The notes under the pieces are model-generated. The model was not told the origin of the DNA. It was given only the letters and a program-made list of their open reading frames with translations, and searched no databases. Below, in pieces: positions 1 to 9,051 of a stretch of 64,000 nt of DNA. Every line of letters starts with the position of its first letter. Within the stretch, counting starts at the first letter, position 1. The position numbers and the translations under genes are program-made. Source of the stretch: UBA12481 sp942493265 (lineage in GTDB: Bacteria > Bacteroidota > Bacteroidia > Bacteroidales > UBA12481); contig OW818688.1 in the NCBI GenBank assembly GCA_942493265.1, positions 5,208,001-5,272,000 of the forward strand, read 5' to 3'.

Positions 1-1304
1 TCAGGCAATTGAATGGTGTTCAGTTTTTGTCCGATGGTAGTTCGATAATAATTCACCTCCTCCTCATTCCATAGTGGGTCCTCAGTGAGCGGAATATGCC
101 GGGTTGTGCAGGGACCGAATTCTCTTCCTTCCGATTTTTCGAATCGCTTAGCGACCAGGTCCACCGTTTTTTCCGCCATTCTGCGATAGCCGGTCAGCTT
201 ACCCCCTGCGATAGAAATCATTCCGTCAGGAGCCTCAAAGATTTCGTCCCTCCGGGAGATTTCCGAAGCCGACTTTCCTTCCTGGTGGATCAAAGGGCGT
301 ACGCCAGCCCAGCTGGACTCCACATCTGCGAGTTCGAGATGAATCCCGGGAAAGGTGCTGTTAACCGCATCGATCAGATATTGAGCATCTTCCGTAGTGG
401 TAATAATATTATCCAAATCGCCTTTATAATCCGTATCGGTTGTTCCGATATAAGTTGTTCTTCCCCTGGGAATGGTAAAAATCATCCGGCCATCGGGTAC
501 ATCAAAATAGATGGAGTGCTTAACGGGCAGTTTCTCGTAAGGCAAAACAATATGAACGCCTTTGGTGAGGTGAAGGCGTTTTTTGGTGATTGAATTATTC
601 ATTTTGCGGATATGATCAACCCAGGGTCCACATGCATTTACAATACATTTTGTTTGCACACTGCAACTCTGGTTTTCAAAATGATCATAACAAACCGCGC
701 CGCAGATTTTCGAATCCTCCGTGATCAGGGATTGCATCTCCAGATAATTCAGACATACGGCGCCTTTCCGCTGTGCTGCCTTAATCAGCTCGATGGTGAG
801 GCGGGCGTCATCGGTGCGATATTCAGAGTAAAAACCTGATCCGATCAGCGTGGCCTCATTCAGAAGAGGTTCCATTGCCAGGGTTTCTTCCTTGGAAAGC
901 ATATGCCGGCGATCCTCCTTCCGAACATTGGCCAGAATATCATATACTTCCAATCCGAATGAAGAGGAAAGTCTTCCGTAGGTACCGCCCTTGATCAGGG
1001 GCATGAGCATCTTCTCCGGAATGACCAGATGGGGAGCGTTTTTATGAACGATCGCACGTTCGCGGCCAACTTCACTCACCAGGGCAAATTCAAGCTGTTT
1101 GAGGTACCTGAGGCCTCCATGAACCAGCTTGGTTGACTTACTGCTGGTTCCCGATGCAAAATCGCTTTTCTCAACAAGAGCAACTTTGATACCCCGTGAA
1201 GCAGCATCGAGGGCTATTCCGGCACCGGTAATGCCCCCTCCGATGATGAGAAGGTCCCATTGTTCAGTACAAAGCCGGCTTAAATTTTCAGATCTGGTTA
1301 TCAT
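1..1304 (-). CDS. glpD: Glycerol-3-phosphate dehydrogenase (FAD), C-terminus outside window
   Basis: Oxidises glycerol 3-phosphate to dihydroxyacetone phosphate and passes electrons to the quinone pool at the inner membrane. The ATG is at 1304. I translated 434 codons to the left edge without a stop, so the gene is cut by the window. An FAD-binding dinucleotide fold (GGGITGAG, residues 22-29) lies at the N-terminus, followed by SGTSSKSTKLVHGG and later GGKLTGYRRMAEK, both characteristic of GlpD. It lies 41 bases downstream of glpK and is the last visible gene of a glpF-glpK-glpD operon. The family assignment is firm; only the missing C-terminal domain cannot be judged. Confidence 0.95.
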   Translation of the reverse strand, partial: MITRSENLSRLCTEQWDLLIIGGGITGAGIALDAASRGIKVALVEKSDFASGTSSKSTKLVHGGLRYLKQLEFALVSEVGRERAIVHKNAPHLVIPEKMLMPLIKGGTYGRLSSSFGLEVYDILANVRKEDRRHMLSKEETLAMEPLLNEATLIGSGFYSEYRTDDARLTIELIKAAQRKGAVCLNYLEMQSLITEDSKICGAVCYDHFENQSCSVQTKCIVNACGPWVDHIRKMNNSITKKRLHLTKGVHIVLPYEKLPVKHSIYFDVPDGRMIFTIPRGRTTYIGTTDTDYKGDLDNIITTTEDAQYLIDAVNSTFPGIHLELADVESSWAGVRPLIHQEGKSASEISRRDEIFEAPDGMISIAGGKLTGYRRMAEKTVDLVAKRFEKSEGREFGPCTTRHIPLTEDPLWNEEEVNYYRTTIGQKLNTIQLP

Positions 1305-1345
1305 AATCAATTCAATGCGATGTTATTCCAATCAACGGTGCGTTT

Positions 1346-2833
1346 CTATTCCTGCGCCCAGCCACGGGTTCTGCGCACGGCATCCTGCCATTTGTGATAG
1401 AGGGTCTGGCGCTTATCCGTGGACATGGCCGGAATGAATTCACGTTCGATTCGCCGATCCTGTTTAATGATCCTGTAATCCCACCAATCCAACTGAATTC
1501 CAGCCAGATAAGCAGCACCCATGGCTGTGGTTTCCACCACTTCAGGGCGTTCAACCGGCACATTCAGGATATCCGCCTGAAACTGCATCAGATAATCATT
1601 GACAACAGCTCCTCCATCAACCTGCAGTGACTTCACCTTAATCCCGGAATCCTCCGCCATGGCTTCAATCACATCACGCGTTTGATACGCCATTGATTCC
1701 AGGGTTGCTTTCGCCAGATGAGCGCCGGTAGTGTCGCGGGTAATTCCGAAAATGGCACCCCGGGCATACATATCCCAGTATGGGGCGCCCAGACCGGCAA
1801 AGGCGGGCACCACAAAAATATCCTCACATCCGGCAGCCTTCATCGCCATCTGCTCCGATTCCGCAGCATTTTTCAGGATCTTCAATCCATCGCGAAGCCA
1901 CTGGATGGCTGAGCCCGCAACAAAAACGCTCCCTTCGAGGGCATATTGAATACTTTCGCCTGTGCTGCAAGCCAATGTCGTGATCAGTCCGTTTTTGGAT
2001 ATCACCTTTGTATCTCCGGTATTCATCAGCATAAAACAACCGGTTCCATAGGTATTCTTCACCATGCCCTCTTCCAGACAGGCCTGTCCGAAAAGGGCAG
2101 CCTGCTGATCACCGGCTACTCCGCAAATCGGAATCTTAAAACCATCGGCATGAAAATATCCGAACAATCCTGACGAAGGCTTGACATCCGGAAGCATGAC
2201 TTTTGGAATATTCAGCTGATCAAGCAAATAGGCATCCCACTCCAGGCTCGAAATATTGAACAGCATGGTTCGCGACGCGTTTGTATAATCGGTCAGATGA
2301 GATTTGCCCCCGGTGAGTTTCCAGATCAGCCAGGTATCGACCGTTCCAAAAAGCAGATCGCCGGCCTCAGCTTTTTTCCGGGCTCCTTCTATCTCATCCA
2401 GCATCCATCTGATTTTTGTGGCCGAAAAATAGGAATCGATCACCAATCCGGTGTTTTCGCGTACATAGTCCTCAAGCCCTTTCGATTTGAGCACCTCGCA
2501 GATGGGTGCAGTCCGCTTGTCCTGCCATACAATCGCGTTGCCGATGGCCTGTCCGGTATGCCTGTCCCAAATAATGGTAGTTTCGCGCTGGTTGGTGATG
2601 CCAATTCCGGCAATCTGGCCAAAACCGACTCCGGCATCCTCCATCACCTTATACATGGTTGCCCTTTGGGAGGCCCATATTTCTTCCGGATCGTGCTCCA
2701 CCCATCCGGATTTCGGATAAATCTGCTTAAACTCCATCTGCGCCGTTCCCCTGATCGATCCTTTTGCATCCACCAACAAGGTTCTGGAGCTGGTTGTTCC
2801 CTGATCGAGGGCTAGAATGAATTTTTCGTTCAT
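1346..2833 (-). CDS. glpK: Glycerol kinase
   Basis: Phosphorylates glycerol with ATP to glycerol 3-phosphate in the cytoplasm, the substrate of the neighbouring GlpD. At 495 residues it has the normal length of the FGGY kinase family. The N-terminal phosphate-binding motif ALDQGTTSSR begins at residue 9, WVEHDPEEIW and GTGCFMLMNTG follow, and the C-terminal FGGY signature contains DGGAVVNDYLMQFQADIL. It starts 16 bases after the glpF stop and is therefore co-transcribed with it. No truncation or odd codon use is visible. Confidence 0.97.
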   Translation of the reverse strand: MNEKFILALDQGTTSSRTLLVDAKGSIRGTAQMEFKQIYPKSGWVEHDPEEIWASQRATMYKVMEDAGVGFGQIAGIGITNQRETTIIWDRHTGQAIGNAIVWQDKRTAPICEVLKSKGLEDYVRENTGLVIDSYFSATKIRWMLDEIEGARKKAEAGDLLFGTVDTWLIWKLTGGKSHLTDYTNASRTMLFNISSLEWDAYLLDQLNIPKVMLPDVKPSSGLFGYFHADGFKIPICGVAGDQQAALFGQACLEEGMVKNTYGTGCFMLMNTGDTKVISKNGLITTLACSTGESIQYALEGSVFVAGSAIQWLRDGLKILKNAAESEQMAMKAAGCEDIFVVPAFAGLGAPYWDMYARGAIFGITRDTTGAHLAKATLESMAYQTRDVIEAMAEDSGIKVKSLQVDGGAVVNDYLMQFQADILNVPVERPEVVETTAMGAAYLAGIQLDWWDYRIIKQDRRIEREFIPAMSTDKRQTLYHKWQDAVRRTRGWAQE

Positions 2834-2849
2834 AAGAACATAATTGAAA

Positions 2850-3653
2850 TTAATTGACTCTGTCCTCTTTTAACTGATGGGCAACAGCTTCGTATACTGC
2901 TGCCAGGATTACCACGGTAACCACCCAGAATGCCCATGAAATTACTTGCTTGGTGATCATATCATAAACCAGGGCTCCATAAATACCACCGAGGATGGGC
3001 CCTGCCACAGGAATCCAGCTGTAAGGCCAATCTGATTTCCCTTTTTGGGCTACCGGTAAAAGAAAATGAGCGATACGGGGTCCGAGGTCACGGGCGGGGT
3101 TAATGGCATAGCCGGTAGTACCCCCCAATGACACACCGATGGCAATTATCAAAAATCCCACGATCAGGGGATTGAGTCCTTCGGTAAATTTATTGGCTCC
3201 GATGAACAGCAGTCCGGTTATCAAAACGAATGTACCGATAATCTCACAGAGCAGATTGGCCCATTTCGACCGGATGGCCGGTGCAGTACAAAACACAGCC
3301 AATTTGATTGCCTGATTGTCCGTACGCTTCCAATGCGGCAGATAATGGAGCCAGACGGCAGTTCCTCCGAGAATTCCTCCGAGCATTTGAGCCAGTATAT
3401 AATAAGGGACCTTATCCCAGGGGAAGGCACCCTGCGCTGCAAATGCCAGTGTGACAGCAGGATTGAGATGAGCCCCGCTGAACGATCCAACACCATAAAT
3501 AGCCAGGGCAACACCCAATCCCCACCCGACCGTTATGACGATCCAGCCCGAATTCTCCGATTTGGTTCCTTTAAGAATAACACCGGCTACAACTCCGTCG
3601 CCGAACAGCACCAAAATGGCTGTTCCGATTAATTCCGCTAAAAATTCTGACAT
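2850..3653 (-). CDS. glpF: Glycerol facilitator (aquaglyceroporin, MIP family)
   Basis: Inner-membrane channel for passive glycerol entry. I start it at the ATG at 3653 (MSEFLAELIGTAILVLFGDG), giving 267 residues. The open frame continues upstream to 3821, but that extension runs through the intergenic region and into the divergent symporter gene. Both MIP half-helix motifs are present, SGAHLNPAVTLAF and GYAINPARDLGPR. The Asp after the second NPAR is typical of glycerol facilitators rather than water-only aquaporins. As the first gene of glpF-glpK-glpD, it fits uptake followed by phosphorylation and oxidation. Confidence 0.95.
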   Translation of the reverse strand: MSEFLAELIGTAILVLFGDGVVAGVILKGTKSENSGWIVITVGWGLGVALAIYGVGSFSGAHLNPAVTLAFAAQGAFPWDKVPYYILAQMLGGILGGTAVWLHYLPHWKRTDNQAIKLAVFCTAPAIRSKWANLLCEIIGTFVLITGLLFIGANKFTEGLNPLIVGFLIIAIGVSLGGTTGYAINPARDLGPRIAHFLLPVAQKGKSDWPYSWIPVAGPILGGIYGALVYDMITKQVISWAFWVVTVVILAAVYEAVAHQLKEDRVN

Positions 3654-3713
3654 AAGTTTAGTTTTTGATCCTCTTAAAAATAGGCAGAAGCCGTGGATAA
3701 TAAAAGTAATAAT

Positions 3714-3721
3714 TAAGTTTG
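3714..3721 (+). promoter_or_regulatory. Bacteroidetes -7 promoter element upstream of the symporter
   Basis: TAAGTTTG fits the Bacteroidetes -7 consensus TAnnTTTG. No convincing -33 TTTG is seen at 17-20 bases. Transcription would begin near 3728, exactly where the longest symporter frame opens, so the real start codon is probably the TTG at 3752. Confidence 0.45.
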
Positions 3722-3727
3722 TAGCTA

Positions 3728-5242
3728 TTGAAAAACTTAAAACAATCCACGTTGGACCAAACAACCAAAACACCCGACGAAAAAACTGCTGAGGCCCCAA
3801 AAGTACGGGTATCCAAAACATTAGTTTTCAGCCTTTTTGGCAGTTTATTTGTGGTTGCCTTGTTGACCCTGTTAAAGGTGTGGCATGTATGGGAGATTCC
3901 TGAAGCCGTATTACTCACAGGAAGGTGGATCGTTCTCGCCCAGATTATCCTGTACGCGGTTTTTAAGAAATCCCTCACTACCTGGATTTTGATCAGCATG
4001 ATTGTGGGAGCCGAATTCGGCCATGACCTGCCTGAAATTGCCGTTGGTATGAATCTGGTAAGCAAGATATTCCTGCGGTTAATTAAAACGATCATCGCTC
4101 CCCTGCTTTTTGCCACCATCGTCAACGGCATTGCCGGGCATTCCAATCTCAAACAGGTTGGCAGGATGAGCTGGAAATCGCTGGTATATTTTGAAGTTGT
4201 TACCATCATTGCCTTGTTTATTGGTCTGATCGCCATTAATGTTGCAAAAGCCGGCGTGGGAGTAACCCTGCCGACTGCAATCAGTCAGGCCGATGCACCC
4301 GTTGTGGTTCCGCAGACCACCGCCGAGGTGATCCTCCATATTTTCCCTGAGAATATTGCCAAATCGATTTATGAAGGGCAGGTGCTGCAAATCGTGATTT
4401 TCAGCATTCTGTTCGGGATTGCGGTTGCGATGATGAAGCAGAAGCAATACGGCCCGATGATCAAGTTTACGGAATCCCTGGCCGAGGCCATGTTCAAGTT
4501 CACCCAGATTATCATGTACTTTGCCCCGTTTGCCGTATTTGCCGCTATCGCATATAGTGTGGGTCACATGGGGATAGATATACTGGTGAATCTGTTTAAG
4601 CTTCTGGCCACGCTATACGTGTCGCTTTTTGCTTTCCTGCTGCTCGTCCTTTTTCCGATTGCCCTTTTCCTCCGAATTCCGGTTAAAAAATTCATCAAGG
4701 CAATTGCCGAACCTGTTACACTGGCCTTTGCCACAACGAGTTCCGAATCAGCCTTACCCATGGCCATGGAGCGAATGGAGGAATTCGGGGTACCCCGGAA
4801 GATCGTTGCGTTTGTAATGCCAACCGGTTACAGTTTCAACCTGGCCGGAACCACTTTATATTTATCGCTGGCAACAATATTCGTCGCCCAGATCAGTGGA
4901 ATACATCTTTCACTTGACAAACAGCTGATCATCATGTTCACGCTCATGCTGACCAGCAAGGGAGTTGCCGGTGTACCACGTGCTTCCCTGGTTATTTTGC
5001 TGGGTACGGCGGCCAGTTTCGGGTTACCAACCTGGCCTATTTACATAATACTCGGCATTGATGAATTAATGGACATGGCGCGTACCGCAGTCAATGTGAT
5101 CGGTAACTGTCTGGCAACGGTTGTAATTGCAATCTGGGAGAAAGAATACGTCAGGCCCGGTAAATTAATTGTACAGGCCGATCCTGTTATCAGTAATCCA
5201 GAAATCAATGAACATCAGAAAATCAGCCGTACGGATTATTGA
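3728..5242 (+). CDS. Cation:dicarboxylate/amino-acid symporter (DAACS family)
   Basis: Secondary transporter of the GltP/DctA family (Na+ or H+ coupled uptake of dicarboxylates or acidic amino acids) in the inner membrane. The frame is 504 codons with many hydrophobic segments. It has the hairpin-loop region TLAFATTSSESALPMAM and the signature GYSFNLAGTTLYLSLATIF; SKGVAGVPRASLVIL and the C-terminal DELMDMARTAVNVIGNC complete the substrate and cation site. There is no ATG near the N-terminus: the frame opens with TTG at 3728, and another TTG at 3752 fits the promoter better. The last 35 bases overlap mlaE, which implies translational coupling. The substrate cannot be told from sequence. Confidence 0.9.
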   Translation: MKNLKQSTLDQTTKTPDEKTAEAPKVRVSKTLVFSLFGSLFVVALLTLLKVWHVWEIPEAVLLTGRWIVLAQIILYAVFKKSLTTWILISMIVGAEFGHDLPEIAVGMNLVSKIFLRLIKTIIAPLLFATIVNGIAGHSNLKQVGRMSWKSLVYFEVVTIIALFIGLIAINVAKAGVGVTLPTAISQADAPVVVPQTTAEVILHIFPENIAKSIYEGQVLQIVIFSILFGIAVAMMKQKQYGPMIKFTESLAEAMFKFTQIIMYFAPFAVFAAIAYSVGHMGIDILVNLFKLLATLYVSLFAFLLLVLFPIALFLRIPVKKFIKAIAEPVTLAFATTSSESALPMAMERMEEFGVPRKIVAFVMPTGYSFNLAGTTLYLSLATIFVAQISGIHLSLDKQLIIMFTLMLTSKGVAGVPRASLVILLGTAASFGLPTWPIYIILGIDELMDMARTAVNVIGNCLATVVIAIWEKEYVRPGKLIVQADPVISNPEINEHQKISRTDY

Positions 5243-6053
5243 CTCCTTTTATCTTTTTATCAGGAGATACAGATCGGAGGACAATCTTTTCACCAATAGA
5301 ATTGATTCATTTTTTGCTGATACCTACAAGATTCACAAGTTCATAGCCCGGTTTTTCAAGGAAGTTTTCCAACGACCGTTTGAATTTCGCGAAATCATCA
5401 AGCAGTGCTATGAGGTTGGATTTAAGTCGATTCCGCTCATTACCCTTACCGGATTCGTTATAGGCATCGTTTTTACCAAGCAATCACGGCCTCCTCTGCT
5501 GGAATTTGGCGCGGCATCCTGGTTGCCGTCACTGATCGGAATTGCCTTTGTCAGGGCTCTGGGGCCATTGGTTACAGCCCTGATCGCAGCCGGTAAAGTA
5601 GGATCCAACATCGGGGCCGAACTGGGATCGATGAAAGTTACAGAGCAGATCGATGCCATGGATGTATCTGCCGTTAATCCCTATAAATTCCTGGTGGTTA
5701 CAAGGGTTGTTGCAACCACCGTGATGCTGCCTGTTTTGATGCTTTACAGCACCTTCGTAGGCTTGCTGGGCTCCTTTCTGAACGTTCATGCCAACGAACT
5801 TACCAGTTTTACCACCTTCATTGAAAGCGCTTTTTCATCAGTCAGCTTTCTGGATGTTTCATCGGCTGTAGTAAAATCGGTTGTATACGGATTCACCATC
5901 GGGATTGTCGGGTGCTACAGGGGCTTCAATGCCACCAACGGCACACAGGGTGTGGGTAAGGCCGCGAACCGGGCGGTAGTTTTTTCGATGTTTCTGATCT
6001 TTGCCGAAGAGATGATTATTGTTCAGGTTACTAACTGGATTGCCTCTTTTTAA
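5208..6053 (+). CDS. mlaE: MlaE-type ABC lipid transporter permease
   Basis: Membrane subunit of an MCE-type (Mla) ABC transporter that moves phospholipids between the inner and outer membranes. The ATG at 5208 (MNIRKSAVRII) gives 281 residues and overlaps the symporter by 35 bases. An upstream in-frame ATG at 5169 would lengthen the overlap without adding family-like sequence. The MlaE/YrbE core is clear: GFVIGIVFTKQ, RALGPLVTALIAAGKVGSNIGAELGSM, and the conserved EQIDAMDVSAVNP. The C-terminus has GCYRGFNATNGTQGVGKAANRAVV, usual for the family. It lies directly upstream of the ATPase and MCE protein. Confidence 0.93.
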   Translation: MNIRKSAVRIIDSFYLFIRRYRSEDNLFTNRIDSFFADTYKIHKFIARFFKEVFQRPFEFREIIKQCYEVGFKSIPLITLTGFVIGIVFTKQSRPPLLEFGAASWLPSLIGIAFVRALGPLVTALIAAGKVGSNIGAELGSMKVTEQIDAMDVSAVNPYKFLVVTRVVATTVMLPVLMLYSTFVGLLGSFLNVHANELTSFTTFIESAFSSVSFLDVSSAVVKSVVYGFTIGIVGCYRGFNATNGTQGVGKAANRAVVFSMFLIFAEEMIIVQVTNWIASF

Positions 6054-6062
6054 ATTAGCATC

Positions 6063-6836
6063 ATGGAGAATAAAATTCAGACGACTAATAATCAGGAGGC
6101 GGTAATCTCCATCCGGGGGCTCCATAAATCCTTTGGAGGATCGCAGGTACTCAAGGGGATCGACCTGGATGTATTTAAAGGTGAAAACTTTGTTGTGCTG
6201 GGCAGGTCGGGCAGCGGGAAATCTGTATTGATCAAGATAATAGCCGGGCTGTTAGCCCCTGATCAGGGAATTGTAAAAGTATTGGGGCAGCAGGTAGACA
6301 AACTTTCCCAAAAGGATTTACAGACGCTTCGCCTGAGAATGGGTTTTATTTTTCAGAGCAGCGCCTTATATGACAGTATGACGATCCGGGAAAATCTGGA
6401 ATTCTCGATGATCCGGAATTTCCCCCAACTGGCCAGTTCAAAAATCGACAAAGCGGTAGAAGAAGTATTAGAAGCGGTGGGATTAAGAGAAAAGATCAAT
6501 CAGATGCCGTCGGACCTTTCGGGCGGGCAGATCAAAAGGATCGGAATTGCCCGCACCTTAATCCTGCGACCGGAAATCATGTTGTACGATGAGCCGACAG
6601 CAGGATTGGATCCGATCACCTGCACCGAGATCAATCAGCTGATCAATGAAGTTCAATGCAGATATAACACCAGTTCCATTATCATTACACATGATCTTAC
6701 CTGCGCCAAAACCACCGGGAACCGGATTGCCGTGCTTCAGGACGGTAAATTTTTTCGTCAGGGGAGCTTCGAAGAGGTATTTGACACCGATGATAACCTG
6801 GTAAAGAGTTTTTTTGATTACAATTTTATACAGTAA
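6063..6836 (+). CDS. mlaF: MlaF-type ABC transporter ATPase
   Basis: ATP-hydrolysing subunit of the MCE-type lipid transporter, on the cytoplasmic face of MlaE. In 257 residues it has Walker A GRSGSGKS (47-54), a Q-loop IFQSSALYDSMT, the ABC signature LSGGQ (152-156) with QIKRIGIAR, and Walker B IMLYDEP (172-178) leading to AGLDP. The H-loop is IIITHD. GSALYDSMT-like text after the Q-loop is typical of MlaF. The gene starts 9 bases after mlaE and ends 3 bases before mlaD. Confidence 0.95.
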   Translation: MENKIQTTNNQEAVISIRGLHKSFGGSQVLKGIDLDVFKGENFVVLGRSGSGKSVLIKIIAGLLAPDQGIVKVLGQQVDKLSQKDLQTLRLRMGFIFQSSALYDSMTIRENLEFSMIRNFPQLASSKIDKAVEEVLEAVGLREKINQMPSDLSGGQIKRIGIARTLILRPEIMLYDEPTAGLDPITCTEINQLINEVQCRYNTSSIIITHDLTCAKTTGNRIAVLQDGKFFRQGSFEEVFDTDDNLVKSFFDYNFIQ

Positions 6837-6839
6837 AAA

Positions 6840-7799
6840 ATGAAATCAACAATAAGAAGGCGAGCCGTGATTGTAGGACTTTTCCTGTTTATAGGATTGA
6901 TTATTCTGGTAGCCGGCATACTGACCATTGGCAATCTGCACAACAGCTTTGTCAAGAAATTCACCATCTCCACCATATTTGATGAGGTAAACGGCTTGCA
7001 GCCTGGCAACAACATCTGGTTTTCGGGAGTCAAAATAGGCACCGTCAGCACACTTGAATTTTTCGGTAAATCGCAGGTGAGCGTAAGCATGAAAATTGAC
7101 CGTGACGCACAGCCTTACATTCGCAAAAATGCAAAAGCCAAGATCAGCACCGACGGATTAATCGGGAATAAAATCATTGTGATCTATGGCGGGAACGACA
7201 GCACTGCTGTTGTATCAGAAGGAGATATACTGGGAATTGAAAAGACCTTGTCGACCGACGACATGCTGAATACCCTTCAGGAGAACAACAAGAACATTTT
7301 AGCCATCACGAACGACTTCAAAGTGATCAGTAAAAAGATCATGGAAGGCGAGGGTACGCTGGGGAAATTGCTGACAGATGAATCGCTCTACAGCAATCTT
7401 GATCAAACGGTTGCAGTGCTCAAAAAAGCCGCTGACAATGCAGAAAAGCTTACGGCCTCGATATCCGATTACGGCTCGAAAATGAATCAGAAAGGGAGCC
7501 TGACATACGATCTCGTCAGTGACACGGTTATTTTCAACACCATAAAAGCTACTGTGCTGGAGTTGAAGCAGATTGCCATAACGGCCTCAGAACTGACTGT
7601 TAATTTAAAGAATGCCAGCAGTGGTTTGAATGACCCCAACACGCCTGTTGGCGTGCTCCTTCATGACCAGCCAGCGGCTACGGACCTGAAATCCACCATT
7701 AAAAATCTCGAGAGCAGCACACAGAAGCTGAATGAAGATCTGGAGGCCTTGCAGCACAATTTCCTTTTCAGGGGATACTTTAAGAAAAAGGACAAGTAG
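6840..7799 (+). CDS. mlaD: MlaD/MCE-domain lipid-binding protein
   Basis: Periplasmic, membrane-anchored substrate-binding subunit of the lipid transporter. One transmembrane helix (about residues 10-32) is followed by an MCE domain (about 38-115) with DEVNGLQPGNNIWFSGVKIGTV and ISTDGLIGNKIIVI. The remaining 200 residues are predicted to be helical, with coiled-coil-like stretches around LDQTVAVLKKAADNAEKLTASI, which in the family form a tunnel or needle. At 319 residues it resembles the longer Bacteroidetes MCE proteins. It is the last gene of the symporter-mlaEFD operon; no soluble MlaC or MlaA homologue is in the window. Confidence 0.92.
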   Translation: MKSTIRRRAVIVGLFLFIGLIILVAGILTIGNLHNSFVKKFTISTIFDEVNGLQPGNNIWFSGVKIGTVSTLEFFGKSQVSVSMKIDRDAQPYIRKNAKAKISTDGLIGNKIIVIYGGNDSTAVVSEGDILGIEKTLSTDDMLNTLQENNKNILAITNDFKVISKKIMEGEGTLGKLLTDESLYSNLDQTVAVLKKAADNAEKLTASISDYGSKMNQKGSLTYDLVSDTVIFNTIKATVLELKQIAITASELTVNLKNASSGLNDPNTPVGVLLHDQPAATDLKSTIKNLESSTQKLNEDLEALQHNFLFRGYFKKKDK

Positions 7800-7822
7800 G
7801 TCATTTGATAAAGGGGATCTTG

Positions 7823-7948
7823 TTAAAGGGATTCGAACCCTACCCCACTCATCACATTATATTTCAGTACATTAAGCAATTCCTGAAGTACATCGGGTCT
7901 CTTTATAGCCACTCCTAATTTTGCGTCGATATGCTTCCAAAGAACTCA
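7823..7948 (-). other. Possible short coding relic in an intergenic region
   Basis: The 236 bases between mlaD and the next gene hold no complete gene. On the minus strand one frame of about 41 codons reads HIDAKLGVAIKRPDVLQELL and on to GVGFESL before a TAA, with protein-like composition, but it has no start codon and is preceded by TGA. It may be the 3' end of a lost gene. I cannot assign it to a family. Confidence 0.2.
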
Positions 7949-8035
7949 ATTTGCTGCTGTCAATTAAAGGTACGATTAATGTACTTGCTTGATGAAAAAT
8001 AGTCGGCAGAGATATTAACCCCTGAAATTTCAGAA

Positions 8036-9046
8036 TCACCACTTCCTGATAAACTTCAGTTCTTTCGTATATCTTCCGATCGCCAAAGAATCCGATGTTC
8101 TCGGATCCATTTTCATGCCCGTCCGCGTAGTATAACTTTTGAGTGCAAAAAGGCCAATTCCATTATGGAAACAATTCCAAAGTTTATAGCCTTGATCGTT
8201 ATCCGAATTGTAAGTGGTCATAAAGGTCTTTAATGATTGAGATCCTTTATTGATGATAAAGTCGCAGGAAATATATTCCCGTTGCAGGACCTCCTGGGAT
8301 TTGGGAAATTTTTCAGCGAATCTCTGGAAAAATTGATTCGGTAAAATGGCCTGGCTATGGATTCCGTTTTCTGTTGGGATGTTATTCAGGTAAATGAATT
8401 CATAGCTTTTCTCAACCCTCACATTCGTCAACTCGTAATAATAAACCTTACATCTCAAATCATAATAGTATTGGTCGGATGCGTAAAAATCAATATGATA
8501 CGGAATGGTATCACAAAGATTGAAGGTTTTTGCAGTGGGAATCGGTGAGACAATTCTCGGTTTGCCGTTAGTGGACGGAATCCTCGCGTATGCTGGCTCC
8601 TCATTGTCCTCGTAATAAACCACCAATCTGAGATAATCAAACAGGGAGTCAATACTTCCTAATAACTTGGTTCCGAAAAAGTTCGTCATAACATCCCTGG
8701 ATTCAAACCCACAACCCGGTTCTGAAGAAAACAATCCGGAGTCTCTCTCTTTCAGGACTGGTACAAAGGTCGTTTCCCACACGGTGTAACCCTTGCTCCA
8801 GGCTTCCAGAGTGACCTTCGCTTTCCTGAAGGAAATTAAATCAGGGTCTTGAGCCAAATCGAACGCACTATGGCTACCTCCAAATGTTCGTGTCAGCAAA
8901 ACCTTGTAAACGGTATCCAAAGGATCCAGGATGCAATAAACGACCGGTACCGATTCACTCCCGGTCATAATATTCAAGTCATCGGAACAGGAATCCAGGC
9001 CAAGTAGTGAAATGATTATCAGTATGAAAAGCCTTGGTGATTTCAT
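8036..9046 (-). CDS. DUF4249-family lipoprotein
   Basis: A 336-residue secreted protein starting at 9046, 5 bases after the stop of the gene upstream; in-frame ATGs further up would overlap that gene. The signal peptide ends in a lipobox-like LGLDSC, so it is probably a lipoprotein. The text VPVVYCILDPLDTVYKVLLTRTF and the beta-rich middle match the DUF4249 family, surface or periplasmic proteins of Bacteroidetes often found near TonB-dependent receptors. No receptor gene is adjacent here. The function is unknown. Confidence 0.75.
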   Translation of the reverse strand: MKSPRLFILIIISLLGLDSCSDDLNIMTGSESVPVVYCILDPLDTVYKVLLTRTFGGSHSAFDLAQDPDLISFRKAKVTLEAWSKGYTVWETTFVPVLKERDSGLFSSEPGCGFESRDVMTNFFGTKLLGSIDSLFDYLRLVVYYEDNEEPAYARIPSTNGKPRIVSPIPTAKTFNLCDTIPYHIDFYASDQYYYDLRCKVYYYELTNVRVEKSYEFIYLNNIPTENGIHSQAILPNQFFQRFAEKFPKSQEVLQREYISCDFIINKGSQSLKTFMTTYNSDNDQGYKLWNCFHNGIGLFALKSYTTRTGMKMDPRTSDSLAIGRYTKELKFIRKW

Positions 9047-9051
9047 GGACG

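Noticed and set aside
3654..3821. Longer GlpF with a 56-residue N-terminal extension
   Set aside because: The extension crosses the intergenic promoter region and the divergent symporter gene; MIP proteins begin where the 3653 start begins.
7826..7845. tRNA-like T-loop (GGTTCGAATCC type) on the minus strand after mlaD
   Set aside because: The T-stem has a mismatch and no acceptor, D or anticodon arm can be built around it.
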